Made by a program: the position numbers and the translations under genes. Below, piece after piece: positions 25,673-33,758 of a DNA stretch of 61,019 nucleotides. The stretch spans positions 1 through 61,019 of the forward strand of contig PMIJ01000133.1 in NCBI GenBank assembly GCA_003157015.1, written 5' to 3'. The stretch comes from Bacteroidales bacterium. GTDB lineage: Bacteria > Bacteroidota > Bacteroidia > Bacteroidales > VadinHA17. The notes under the pieces were generated by a model that saw nothing but the letters and a program-made list of their open reading frames with translations, had not been told where the DNA came from and did not search any database. Each line of letters begins with the position of its first letter. The stretch's first letter is position 1.

Positions 25673-26473
25673 CTAAATGCTTTTTGCAGGTTTTAAGCCG
25701 ATGAGCTTTTCAACATTAATATCTTTAAGTTTTTCTTTGGTAGCAATATAACCAATCTTAAATAGTTCATTTGCTTTTTCAGGATCGAGAATTTTATACT
25801 TTCTAAGTTCCAGAGGAGCAATAAAAAGATCGAATTTCTTTGCCTTTTCAAAGATTTCTTTCGACATACTGAGCATAAATGTTCTTTCGGCAATATTTAT
25901 TAAACCGCTTATTTTTTCGAGATAACCTACAGGATTTACAAAAGAACCGATGAGTATCCTGCATTTATTCTCGATCGGCCTTAATGGCAGATTATCAAGC
26001 ACGCCCCCGTCGACATATGAAATATCCTTGATTTTTACGGGTTGAAAAAGGACCGGAATACTTGCAGAAGCTATTACAGGATCAAATAAATCTCCATCAG
26101 AAAAATAGACAGCTTTTCCGTTGTTAAGATCAGTTGCGGCAACAAATAAGGGTATTTTAAGCTCACTAAACTTTTTTGCCCGTAAGCTCGATTTCAATAT
26201 TTTAAGAATTCCGCTGATTTGAAGTAACCCTTCTCTTGGTAAGGTAGGACGCATAAAGTCAAGACGGCTGCCACCATTCATGATTTTTAATATTTCTTTC
26301 GGAGCAAGGCCATCGGCATATAATACACCAATAATTGCTCCGGCGCTGGTTCCGGATATTACATCAGGGAAAATTCCAGCCTCATTCAAAGCCTCGATCA
26401 CTCCGAGATGGGCGAATCCTCTGGCTCCACCACCACTTAATACCAATCCAATTCTATATTCTTTCTCAGGCAT
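25673..26473 (-). CDS. Patatin-like phospholipase
   Basis: A 266-residue cytosolic protein of the patatin/RssA family, predicted lipid acyl hydrolase. The oxyanion loop is SGGGARGFAHLG at residues 13-24. The nucleophile lies in GTSAG with Ser43, and the catalytic Asp in VDGG with Asp155, so the Ser-Asp dyad is intact. No signal peptide or outer-membrane barrel is present, unlike the larger patatin-BamA fusions found in this phylum, so this is the short stand-alone type. Substrate is unknown. It is probably monocistronic or read together with the upstream Nramp gene 22 bases away. Confidence 0.92.
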   Translation of the reverse strand: MPEKEYRIGLVLSGGGARGFAHLGVIEALNEAGIFPDVISGTSAGAIIGVLYADGLAPKEILKIMNGGSRLDFMRPTLPREGLLQISGILKILKSSLRAKKFSELKIPLFVAATDLNNGKAVYFSDGDLFDPVIASASIPVLFQPVKIKDISYVDGGVLDNLPLRPIENKCRILIGSFVNPVGYLEKISGLINIAERTFMLSMSKEIFEKAKKFDLFIAPLELRKYKILDPEKANELFKIGYIATKEKLKDINVEKLIGLKPAKSI

Positions 26474-26495
26474 AATACACTAATCTTTTATTTTA

Positions 26496-27785
26496 TCATT
26501 TTAAAAAATCGATAAACAATTTAATATTTAGAAAAGTAACTATTCCTGTAATAACCGACAGCAACAAAATAAGAAAGCGGCTATTGGCATATTTTCCCAT
26601 AACTTTTTTTGAAGAAGTTAAGTATATCTGTATGGCTATTGTAAAAGGCAACTGAATGCTGAGGAATACCTGTGATAAAATCAGTCCCTTAAAAGGATCC
26701 CCTATAAAAAATATCAGTATTAAGGCACCAAGCAACGAGATTATAATGCCTATACGGGAATGATTATCTTTAACATTATACGGTTCGCCATACATTCCTG
26801 ATACTATTGACCCTCCGGCCATTCCCGAAGTTATTGTTGATGCAACCCCGGCAAAAAGAAGGGCAACGGCAAAAACGACTGAAGCATTGGATCCAAGCAA
26901 TGGCTCAAGAAGTCTTTCCGCCTGCTGAAGCTCTTCAACTTTCTGGCTCTTAGCAAAAAATGTTGCTGCAGCAAGAATTATCATGGCGCTGTTTATAGCC
27001 CAGCCTACTATCATTGAGAATAATGTATCTGCAAATTCAAACCGGAGTTGCTTTTTAATAATTTTTTCATCCTCCAGGTTCCATTGACGGCTTTGAATTA
27101 TCTCTGAATGCAGAAAAAGGTTATGTGGCATAACAACTGCGCCAAGTACACTCATTATCAACAACATAGAACCATCCGGTATGGAAGGTTTAACCCACGA
27201 AATTCCCGTCTGTATCCAGTCAACTTTCACCAGAAATAGTTCGTATAAAAATGAAAGGCCGATAATTGAAACAAACCCAATGATCCATCTTTCAATTTTC
27301 TGATAGGAATTTGAAAGCAGCATTATAATTACAAAAATGGTTACCAGTATGGCACCTATTATTATTGGAATATTAAACAACATATTTAATGCTATTGCCC
27401 CGCCCAGGATCTCGGCCAGGGAAGTGGACACGGAGGCCAAAACAGCAAATGACAGGACAGATTTGGAAACCCAGGGTTTTAAATAAATTGTAGCAGCTTC
27501 TGAAAGGCATAGCCCGGTAGCGATTCCCAGGTGGGCGACGTTATGCTGAAGTACAATCAGCATAATTGTGGAAAGAGAAATAACCCATAGTAACGTGTAC
27601 CCAAACTGCGACCCGGTTGCAATATTTGCGGCCCAGTTGCCGGGATCGATGAATCCGACGGTAACAAGCAAACCGGGACCAATATATTTTAAAATATCCA
27701 AAGCCCCGAAAACACGTCTGTGATCGCTTCTTTTCAGGTCTCTTAAGAATCCGAAATAATTCGAGAGGTTCTTAAAATTCAACAT
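26496..27785 (-). CDS. mntH: Nramp family divalent metal transporter
   Basis: Proton-coupled importer of Mn2+ or Fe2+ in the inner membrane. The 429-residue protein has about 11 transmembrane helices. The metal site of helix 1 is the DPGN motif in VGFIDPGNWAANIATG near residues 44-50, and helix 6 carries VVMPHNLFLHSEI with the MPH motif. Together these define true Nramp transporters. A short cytosolic N-terminus precedes helix 1. A TAnnTTTG-type element lies 57-64 bases upstream. The patatin gene follows 22 bases after the stop. Mn2+ is the usual bacterial substrate but this is inferred. Confidence 0.94.
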   Translation of the reverse strand: MLNFKNLSNYFGFLRDLKRSDHRRVFGALDILKYIGPGLLVTVGFIDPGNWAANIATGSQFGYTLLWVISLSTIMLIVLQHNVAHLGIATGLCLSEAATIYLKPWVSKSVLSFAVLASVSTSLAEILGGAIALNMLFNIPIIIGAILVTIFVIIMLLSNSYQKIERWIIGFVSIIGLSFLYELFLVKVDWIQTGISWVKPSIPDGSMLLIMSVLGAVVMPHNLFLHSEIIQSRQWNLEDEKIIKKQLRFEFADTLFSMIVGWAINSAMIILAAATFFAKSQKVEELQQAERLLEPLLGSNASVVFAVALLFAGVASTITSGMAGGSIVSGMYGEPYNVKDNHSRIGIIISLLGALILIFFIGDPFKGLILSQVFLSIQLPFTIAIQIYLTSSKKVMGKYANSRFLILLLSVITGIVTFLNIKLFIDFLK

Positions 27786-27841
27786 ATGGGAAACAATAAA
27801 ATATTAATCTGCAAACTTGGTGATGGCACTATTAGAAAGAA

Positions 27842-27849
27842 CAAATATA
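27842..27849 (-). promoter_or_regulatory. Candidate -7 element for the Nramp gene
   Basis: The minus strand reads TATATTTG, an exact TAnnTTTG match 57 bases before the ATG at 27785. No clear -33 element was found. Confidence 0.4.
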
Positions 27850-27899
27850 ATCAATGCGGATGAAAAGCCTGAACGTTAATTCATAGGATAATCATATTC

Positions 27900-27928
27900 T
27901 TGGTAATTGAAGAAATTCAATATTTTTG
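27900..27928 (+). promoter_or_regulatory. Candidate promoter of the YCII-family gene
   Basis: TATTTTTG at 27921-27928 matches TAnnTTTG exactly, with TTG at 27900-27902 and 18 bases between. It lies 37 bases before the ATG at 27966. Confidence 0.55.
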
Positions 27929-27965
27929 TCATAAGATTATTTATAATTACTAAAATTGAAAAGAG

Positions 27966-28256
27966 ATGCAATTTTTGTTGTTGGCTTATGATGGAAATGA
28001 TCCTGAAGCGTTGCAGAGAAGATTAAATGTTCGTGAAGAACATCTTAAAAAAATCAGCAGGCTTAAGATGGCAGGCGAATATTTATTTGGAGGAGCTATT
28101 CTTGATGACAATGATAAAATGATAGGATCTATGATTGTATATGAGTTCCCTGACCGGCAATCTCTTGATGAAAGATTGAAAGATGAACCATATATTACCG
28201 GGGACGTCTGGGAAAAAATCGAAATTCAGCCATTCCGTCATGCAAAAATGATATAA
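27966..28256 (+). CDS. YCII-related domain protein
   Basis: A 96-residue protein of the YCII/YciI family, a dimeric ferredoxin-like alpha/beta fold. It begins MQFLLLAYDGNDPEAL and has REEHLKKISRLKMAGEYLFGGA, with the conserved His often proposed as active-site residue, then GSMIVYEFPDRQSLDERLKDEPYI, the typical family C-terminal half. One homologue works as a dehalogenase-like enzyme, but most have no known role. The following membrane-protein gene starts 6 bases after its stop, so the two are likely cotranscribed. Confidence 0.88.
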   Translation: MQFLLLAYDGNDPEALQRRLNVREEHLKKISRLKMAGEYLFGGAILDDNDKMIGSMIVYEFPDRQSLDERLKDEPYITGDVWEKIEIQPFRHAKMI

Positions 28257-28262
28257 CAGGAG

Positions 28263-28715
28263 ATGGGGCAAATAAAACTTAAAGGTACGGTTGATAAAAG
28301 TGTCCTGGTTCTTATGGCCGGACTGATGTGGTGTGGAGTGGGGGTTTTACTAGTCAGTTATGCAGTTACCTGGTTATCAGTGTGTACCACGAGGGAACAA
28401 TTTTTATTATATCCTGTCGGGTTCCTTGCAGCAATGCCTATCCATCATTTTGGCTTTTTGAAGATTGCCGATAAAAACCTGAACCGCATATTGTCTCTCA
28501 CTGAGAAAACAAATCCGTTTTCATTTATGACCTGGAAAAGCTATATCATAGTTGTGATAATGGTTTCGATGGGAATTACATTGAGGCATTCATCAATACC
28601 AAAAATGTACCTGTCAATCCTTTACAATGGCATTGGATTAGCTTTATTCCTGTCAGGCATCAGGTATTTCAGATTCTTCTTTAAATTATTACTTGAGAAG
28701 AGAATCGGGAAATAA
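28263..28715 (+). CDS. Small four-helix membrane protein
   Basis: A 150-residue integral membrane protein of unknown function. Four hydrophobic segments are seen: SVLVLMAGLMWCGVGVLLVS, a shorter one at LYPVGFLAAMPIHH, SYIIVVIMVSMGITL and MYLSILYNGIGLALFLSGI. The C-terminus is basic (LLEKRIGK). The start codon is preceded by ACAGGAG, a rare Shine-Dalgarno-like sequence in this window, and it lies 6 bases behind the YCII gene. I do not recognise a named family with certainty; similar small membrane proteins occur across the phylum. Confidence 0.75.
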   Translation: MGQIKLKGTVDKSVLVLMAGLMWCGVGVLLVSYAVTWLSVCTTREQFLLYPVGFLAAMPIHHFGFLKIADKNLNRILSLTEKTNPFSFMTWKSYIIVVIMVSMGITLRHSSIPKMYLSILYNGIGLALFLSGIRYFRFFFKLLLEKRIGK

Positions 28716-28722
28716 AGGCAAT

Positions 28723-29988
28723 TTATTGGCCCTCGATTTGTTTTTGATATTTCAATATTGCATTGAACACCTGAAGTCGTATCGGACTTACATTATAATA
28801 GTCACCATTTTCAAGCAAGCCGGTATTCTGTCTGTTGATCAACAGAATTTCAGATATTCCATATTCAGGAATAATGGTAATACTGGTACCTGTGAATCCG
28901 GAATGGCCAAATGATCCTGACGGACCATTTTTCATAAATGAGTTATCAGTATCCATCATCCAGCCAAGTCCGTTGTTGAATTTATCTTTTGTCAGGAAGG
29001 TCCTAATGGTTTTTTCTGAAATAAACTGAATGTTACCTGCTTTCCCGTAATTCCTTATCAAATCAACCAATTTTTGAAGATCATCGACTGTTGAAAACAA
29101 TCCGGCAGCACCGGAAATTCCTCCATTGGCATACCAGGCATTACCGTCGTTTACTTCTCCTCTCAGCGTATAGGTTCGCCAACCGTTCCATTTTTCAGGA
29201 TCAATTTCCTTTATTTTAAACCCCAGGGTTGAATCATAAACCATTCTTTTTTCGTACGGATTACCATGTGAAGTGGCTGCTATGCTTTTGAAATTTCCTG
29301 TTTTGAGCGGGTTATATGTTGTGTTTGTCATTTGCAAGGGCCGAAAAATATTCTGTTTCTCGAATTTTTCCAATGCCAGACCCGATACAATTTCAACTAT
29401 TTCTCCGAGAAGTACAAACCCCAAATCACTGTAACGGCGTTGTGCCCCCACCGGAAACATCAGAGGCAGCTCTCCGATTAGTTTATAGCTTTCTTCTTTG
29501 TTTGATGCTCTGTAGTAAAGAGGATACCATTCATAAAGGCCGGCTGAATGTGTCAGAAGATGCCGGATTGTAATTTCTCTTTTGGCGGGTGTGTCAAATG
29601 CTTTTATAAACTTGTATACTGGGTCCTCAACCTTAAGCAACCCCTTATCAACCAGTAACATGATGGACGTAGTCGTTCCGATAACTTTGGTCAGGGAAGC
29701 AATGTCAAAAAGAGTATTGACCGACATCGGTTCAGGAGGAGTGAGAAGATGATGGTTAAAGTTATATTTTTGTGCATAGCCGTAAGCATGCTTGCAGATT
29801 ATTTTATTGTTTTTCTTAATCTCAATTACAGCCCCCGGGATCTCGTTCCTGTCAACCTTCGCCTGAAGGATGCTATCTATTGTGGCTATAAGGTTTGCCT
29901 TAGCTGCTTCAGGAGTAATTCTCTGACTTTTCGAGACTGAACATAAAGTAGATAGAAAGAACAGAATAAGAAATAATTGATTACGCAT
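28723..29988 (-). CDS. Class C beta-lactamase-like serine hydrolase, exported
   Basis: A 421-residue predicted periplasmic or secreted serine hydrolase of the beta-lactamase/penicillin-binding transpeptidase fold. The signal peptide covers about residues 1-20. The nucleophile lies in SLTK (Ser98-x-x-Lys101) in FDIASLTKVIGTT. The second motif is YSDLG, in place of the usual YSN, and the third is HSGFTGTS. Typical hydrolase features RHLLTHSAGLYEWYP and ANGGISGAAGLFSTVDDL are present. Family members include esterases, D-aminopeptidases and peptidoglycan-modifying enzymes, so antibiotic resistance should not be assumed. The end is close to the convergent membrane-protein gene. Confidence 0.92.
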   Translation of the reverse strand: MRNQLFLILFFLSTLCSVSKSQRITPEAAKANLIATIDSILQAKVDRNEIPGAVIEIKKNNKIICKHAYGYAQKYNFNHHLLTPPEPMSVNTLFDIASLTKVIGTTTSIMLLVDKGLLKVEDPVYKFIKAFDTPAKREITIRHLLTHSAGLYEWYPLYYRASNKEESYKLIGELPLMFPVGAQRRYSDLGFVLLGEIVEIVSGLALEKFEKQNIFRPLQMTNTTYNPLKTGNFKSIAATSHGNPYEKRMVYDSTLGFKIKEIDPEKWNGWRTYTLRGEVNDGNAWYANGGISGAAGLFSTVDDLQKLVDLIRNYGKAGNIQFISEKTIRTFLTKDKFNNGLGWMMDTDNSFMKNGPSGSFGHSGFTGTSITIIPEYGISEILLINRQNTGLLENGDYYNVSPIRLQVFNAILKYQKQIEGQ

Positions 29989-30060
29989 TAGAATAATTTT
30001 TATTTACAGATTTCCTTATTAGCAAGGAGTGTCAAAAAAATAAATAAATGTTTACTTTTA

Positions 30061-30163
30061 CCTTTGTGTAACTTTGAGTTTTACTTTGTGATCCTTTGTG
30101 GTTAGATGAATTGTCTTTTAACACGAAGGAACACAAAGGTTATCACTAAGGGTCACAAGGAGA
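30061..30163. repeat. Imperfect palindromic element of CTTTGTG/CACAAAG type
   Basis: Two nested imperfect inverted repeats fold this 100-base stretch onto itself. ACTTTGTGATCCTTTGTGG pairs with AACACGAAGGAACACAAAGG, and the outer CCTTTGTG pairs with CACAAGG near 30154. The element lies between the serine hydrolase start and the GNAT gene end, and it supplies the last codons and stop of the GNAT gene. A related half-copy (GCAAAGGAG, GGATCACTTAGGAACAC) appears at 30710-30748. Confidence 0.55.
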
Positions 30164-30644
30164 CATGATAACCGACTCTTGGACCGACTGTTTTACGAAG
30201 CAGTAATTCGGTAAAGCCCTGTTTGACGAAATTGTCAAGTTCTCCTACAAGCTTAAAACCAAATTTATAATATAGCTTTATAGCACCAGTGTTAAATGAT
30301 GAGACGCATATGAACAGGTTTGGTGAAAATTGAAGTACCCTTTTATCGCAATGACGCAATAACATTTTCCCCAGCCCCATTCCTCTGTAAGCCTCTCCAA
30401 CGCATATTGTCTGAATATATCCTGAAAAAGTTCCGGTTGTCTGAAGAATTACAAAACCGGCAATAACATTCTCTTTTTCAATAATATATATTTCTTTGCA
30501 TTCTCCGTCAAACGCTTTAAAGCATTGTTCGTAATTCATATCCAGGGTAATCCATGGATCTGTTGCAGACATCATCTGTGCACAGACTGCAAAATCCAGC
30601 TGAGACGTTGTCAGTCTGATTAAAGGTCTTTCTTCCTTCTTCAT
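30153..30644 (-). CDS. GNAT family N-acetyltransferase
   Basis: A 163-residue acyl-CoA-dependent acetyltransferase. The acetyl-CoA binding loop is the classical motif A, ICVGEAYRGMGLGKMLLRHC, near residues 80-100, followed by motif B with FNTGAIKLYYKFGFKLVGEL. Motif A's Gln/Arg-x-x-Gly-x-Gly form reads RGMGLG. Substrate is unknown. The final codons (GYHVSL and stop) fall inside a palindromic repeat element, so the native C-terminus may have been changed by that element. Confidence 0.9.
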   Translation of the reverse strand: MKKEERPLIRLTTSQLDFAVCAQMMSATDPWITLDMNYEQCFKAFDGECKEIYIIEKENVIAGFVILQTTGTFSGYIQTICVGEAYRGMGLGKMLLRHCDKRVLQFSPNLFICVSSFNTGAIKLYYKFGFKLVGELDNFVKQGFTELLLRKTVGPRVGYHVSL

Positions 30645-30751
30645 ATGATATTCTTTCTTCCTTGTTGTTCCATTATATAATCTTTCCTTTTAAAATCAAA
30701 ACTAGTAAACGCAAAGGAGCTATCGGGATCACTTAGGAACACTAAGGATTT

Positions 30752-32242
30752 TTATACAGTCTCATATACTTTTTTATTGATGTTCTCACTTTGATTTTTT
30801 CTTATTACAAACAAAAACAAGATCGTCAGTAACGCATTCACAAAAATATTCATAAACCCGAAATCAAAATGAAAAGACCTGATAAAATATCCATTAAGGA
30901 GCCATGTAAATAACGCAGCTGAGACACAGGCAACAGGGACCCATTTCTCTTTGAATTTAATCTTTGAGAATAGGCCGGTCAGGTATAAGCCCAGAATGGG
31001 TCCGTAAGTGTAACCGGCTATTTTGAATATGGTGTTGATGATAGCTCCCTTGCTGTTCCAGAACGCCATTACTATGAGGAACATTACAATATTGACCCCA
31101 AACAGAACCTGGTTCTTTAGCTTCTTCCGCAGCTCCTGAGGTTGATTTTCGATATCAACAAAGTCATAGCTGAAAGCTGTTGTGAGGGCAGCAATACAGG
31201 AATCAATACTGGCGAATGTTGAGGCAATAACGCCTATCAGAAATGCAATAGCCCCGATCTTTCCGAAATAATTCAGTGTCAGTAAAGGATAAAGGTCGTC
31301 TGTGTTTAGAAATTTGCCGTTTTGTGAAGCAAGATTTATTCCATGTCGCTCGACATACAAATAAATAAGTATTCCCAGTCCAAGAAACATTGTCTGTGCA
31401 AATGCGATGAAAAAGCTGAAAGTAAGAACGTTTTTCTTTGCGTCCCGTGCATTTTTTACGGTAAGTGTTTTCTGCATCATGCTCTGGTCAAGACCAACCA
31501 GCGCAACCGTAATTAGCAGACCGGATATAAACTGTTTGAAGAAATTAGAACCGGAATGAAAATTCCAGTCAAAGACCTTAGCATATGGATGGTGTGCAAT
31601 TGTTTTTGCCATTTCAGAAAGGGATAACCCTAGTGAACTTTTTATAGTTAGAATTGAAATGACAATTACAGTAATTAAAAACAGCGACTGCAATGCGTCC
31701 GTCCATACAATAGTCTTAATACCTGATTTATTGGTATATAACCAGATTAGGATCAGAACAACAATAATGGTTATAAAGTATGGTATATGTAATTTATCAA
31801 AGAAGGCATATTGTAAGATCTTTATTGACAGAAGCAACCTGAGAGCAGCTCCGAATGATTGGGAGACCAGGAAAAACAATGAACCCGTTTTATAAGTTAC
31901 ATTCCCGAAACGAATATTAAGATAAGTATAGATAGAAACAAGTTTAAGTCTGTAATAAATGGGAGTCAGGATAAAGGCAATAAAGAGATAACCCACAATT
32001 GTTCCAAGTATAAACTGGAAATAATAGAGATTGTTATTTCCGACATTTCCCGGAATTGAAACAAGCGAAACTGCAGAAATTCCTGATCCGATCATTCCAA
32101 AAGCTACCAGGAACCATGGAGAGGCTCTGTCGCCATCGAAAAAAGTTGAATCATGTGCATGTCTGGAAGCAATCTGTGAGATCACCATCAGGATAGAAAA
32201 ATAACACAGGATGATTATAAACAGGAGCAAAGGGCTCATCAT
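30752..32242 (-). CDS. Sodium:solute symporter family transporter
   Basis: A 496-residue inner-membrane transporter of the SSS family with about 13 transmembrane helices. N-terminal features are DGDRASPWFLVAFGMIGSGISAVSLVSIPG, typical of the family's helix 1-2 region, and the sodium-site region around FLIGVIASTFASIDSCIAALTTAF in the middle. The substrate could be a sugar, sialic acid, nucleoside or organic acid; sequence alone does not decide. The gene is separate from its neighbours, with a TAnnTTTG-type element 23 bases upstream. The downstream gap contains a degenerate CACAAAG-type repeat. Confidence 0.9.
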   Translation of the reverse strand: MMSPLLLFIIILCYFSILMVISQIASRHAHDSTFFDGDRASPWFLVAFGMIGSGISAVSLVSIPGNVGNNNLYYFQFILGTIVGYLFIAFILTPIYYRLKLVSIYTYLNIRFGNVTYKTGSLFFLVSQSFGAALRLLLSIKILQYAFFDKLHIPYFITIIVVLILIWLYTNKSGIKTIVWTDALQSLFLITVIVISILTIKSSLGLSLSEMAKTIAHHPYAKVFDWNFHSGSNFFKQFISGLLITVALVGLDQSMMQKTLTVKNARDAKKNVLTFSFFIAFAQTMFLGLGILIYLYVERHGINLASQNGKFLNTDDLYPLLTLNYFGKIGAIAFLIGVIASTFASIDSCIAALTTAFSYDFVDIENQPQELRKKLKNQVLFGVNIVMFLIVMAFWNSKGAIINTIFKIAGYTYGPILGLYLTGLFSKIKFKEKWVPVACVSAALFTWLLNGYFIRSFHFDFGFMNIFVNALLTILFLFVIRKNQSENINKKVYETV

Positions 32243-32264
32243 TCAATTTATTACGTATGAGTGC

Positions 32265-32272
32265 CAAACCTA
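32265..32272 (-). promoter_or_regulatory. Candidate -7 element for the symporter gene
   Basis: The minus strand reads TAGGTTTG, an exact TAnnTTTG match 23 bases before the ATG at 32242. No -33 element is evident. Confidence 0.4.
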
Positions 32273-32340
32273 ATGAAAAACTGGGATAAATTAACATTTC
32301 AGTATCTTCGTTGTTTATAATGATAAAGAATTTAAATAAA

Positions 32341-32922
32341 ATGGCATTCACATTACAACCCGGACAGAAGGCGATAGATTTCAAACTTCCATCCACAGAA
32401 GGGAAGGAATACAGCCTTTCAGATTTTGAGAAATATAAATATCTCGTACTATTTTTTACTTGTAACCACTGTCCCTATGTAATCGGATCAGATGAAACTA
32501 CAAGAGCAACGGCAGAAAAATTCAAGATGAAAGGAGTAGGATTTGCCGGGATAAATTCGAACAGTGAAAACACCTATCCTGAAGACAGCTTTCCCAGTAT
32601 GGTTGAAAGGATGAAAAAGCATAATTTCCCATGGGTCTATCTTTATGACAAACCGCAGGAGGTTGCGAAAGAATATGGAGCTTTGCGAACACCTCACTTT
32701 TATGTTTTCAATGAGGAGAGAAAACTTGTTTATACCGGACGAGGTGTTGACAATCCCAGAGATACCTCAAAAATGACAGTTAATAATCTTGATCTGGCGC
32801 TTGAAGAGATTACTAGTGGTAAGTCAGTCACAATACCTGTGACTAATCCGATAGGCTGCAATATTAAGTGGGAAGGCAAAGATGCTCATTGGATGCCTCC
32901 CGATGCATGCGACCTGGTTTAG
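32341..32922 (+). CDS. Thioredoxin-fold protein (AhpC/TSA-like) with CNHCP motif
   Basis: A 193-residue cytosolic thioredoxin-fold protein. It reads [20 protein letters not shown], then [18 protein letters not shown] with a C-x-x-C active-site-like pair, and [20 protein letters not shown] with the cis-proline strand. The form with CNHCPY and a C-terminal NPIGCNIKW segment belongs to a widespread thioredoxin-like family related to peroxiredoxins; its role is probably thiol-disulfide or peroxide chemistry, but this is inferred. I chose the ATG at 32341; the frame extends ten codons upstream to a TTG-type start at 32311 without support. Its 3' end converges on pdxH. Confidence 0.9.
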   Translation: MAFTLQPGQKAIDFKLPSTEGKEYSLSDFEKYKYLVLFFTCNHCPYVIGSDETTRATAEKFKMKGVGFAGINSNSENTYPEDSFPSMVERMKKHNFPWVYLYDKPQEVAKEYGALRTPHFYVFNEERKLVYTGRGVDNPRDTSKMTVNNLDLALEEITSGKSVTIPVTNPIGCNIKWEGKDAHWMPPDACDLV

Positions 32923-32932
32923 AAATATGGTT

Positions 32933-33553
32933 TTAGGGAGCAAGCCTTTCAATTACCCAAAGATTTTCTCTTTTTGTGTAGACTAACCGGTCGTGCAATC
33001 GGAATTTCCGTTCCTGCCAGAACTCAAACCACTCCGGAATAAGAAGGAATCCACCCCAGTGTTGAGGCTTATCAACCGGTTTTTCAGAATATCTGTTTTT
33101 ATATAAATCATAGCGGTTCTCAAGATACTGACGGCTTTGGATCACTTTGCTCTGTTCACTTGCCCAGGCTGACAGCTGGCTTTCCTTAGGTCTTGTTTTG
33201 AAATAAGACTCAGAATCTTTATACCCGACTTTTTCTGTTATACCCTCGATCCTTATTTGTCTGCCCGATTCCGGCCAGTAAAAAAGTAAGGCTGCAAAGG
33301 GATTTGATAATAGCTGAGAGCCTTTTCTGCTATTATAATTTGTATAAATGACAAATCCATTTTCGTTATAACCTTTAAGCAATACGGTCCTTGCAGAGAC
33401 CTTACCATCTTTGGCTGATGTAGCAAGCGTTACAGCCTCAGGTATTGCAATACCTGTGGTAAGATGTTCACTATACCAGCTTTTAAATTGAACAAATGGA
33501 TCCGGATCAATAGTTTTTTCTGTAAAATCATTACTAAGAGTCATTGAGTACAT
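32933..33553 (-). CDS. pdxH: Pyridoxine/pyridoxamine 5'-phosphate oxidase
   Basis: FMN enzyme that oxidises pyridoxamine or pyridoxine phosphate to pyridoxal phosphate. The 206-residue protein has the family features TSAKDGKVSARTVLLKGY, FVIYTNYNSRKGSQL, FYWPESGRQIRIEG and the C-terminal signature VDKPQHWGGFLLIPEWFEFWQ followed by RLHDR, which holds substrate contacts. The length is typical. Two start codons are close together (MYSM); the second may be used. The upstream gap contains a hairpin followed by a T-run that reads on the opposite strand. Confidence 0.95.
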   Translation of the reverse strand: MYSMTLSNDFTEKTIDPDPFVQFKSWYSEHLTTGIAIPEAVTLATSAKDGKVSARTVLLKGYNENGFVIYTNYNSRKGSQLLSNPFAALLFYWPESGRQIRIEGITEKVGYKDSESYFKTRPKESQLSAWASEQSKVIQSRQYLENRYDLYKNRYSEKPVDKPQHWGGFLLIPEWFEFWQERKFRLHDRLVYTKRENLWVIERLAP

Positions 33554-33582
33554 TTTTTTTTACTGCAAAGGCACCAAATCAT

Positions 33583-33618
33583 CAGGATGCAAAAAGATTC
33601 TCTCATCCTGTTTTTATT
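33583..33618 (+). terminator. Possible intrinsic terminator on the plus strand upstream of pdxH
   Basis: CAGGATG at 33583-33589 pairs with CATCCTG at 33604-33610, followed by TTTTTATT. No rightward gene ends just before it, so its purpose is unclear. It could insulate the hexosaminidase gene from antisense transcription through pdxH. Confidence 0.4.
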
Positions 33619-33758
33619 CCGGCTAAATTCCTGAGTCCTTGCGGCTATTCTTTTTAAATAAATTCAACTAATAGAATAACAGTATATTAAAAGCATTGTT
33701 TTGAAAACGGGAAATATAAATTTATTCTATATCTTAATCCCAAATAATTTATTTATCC

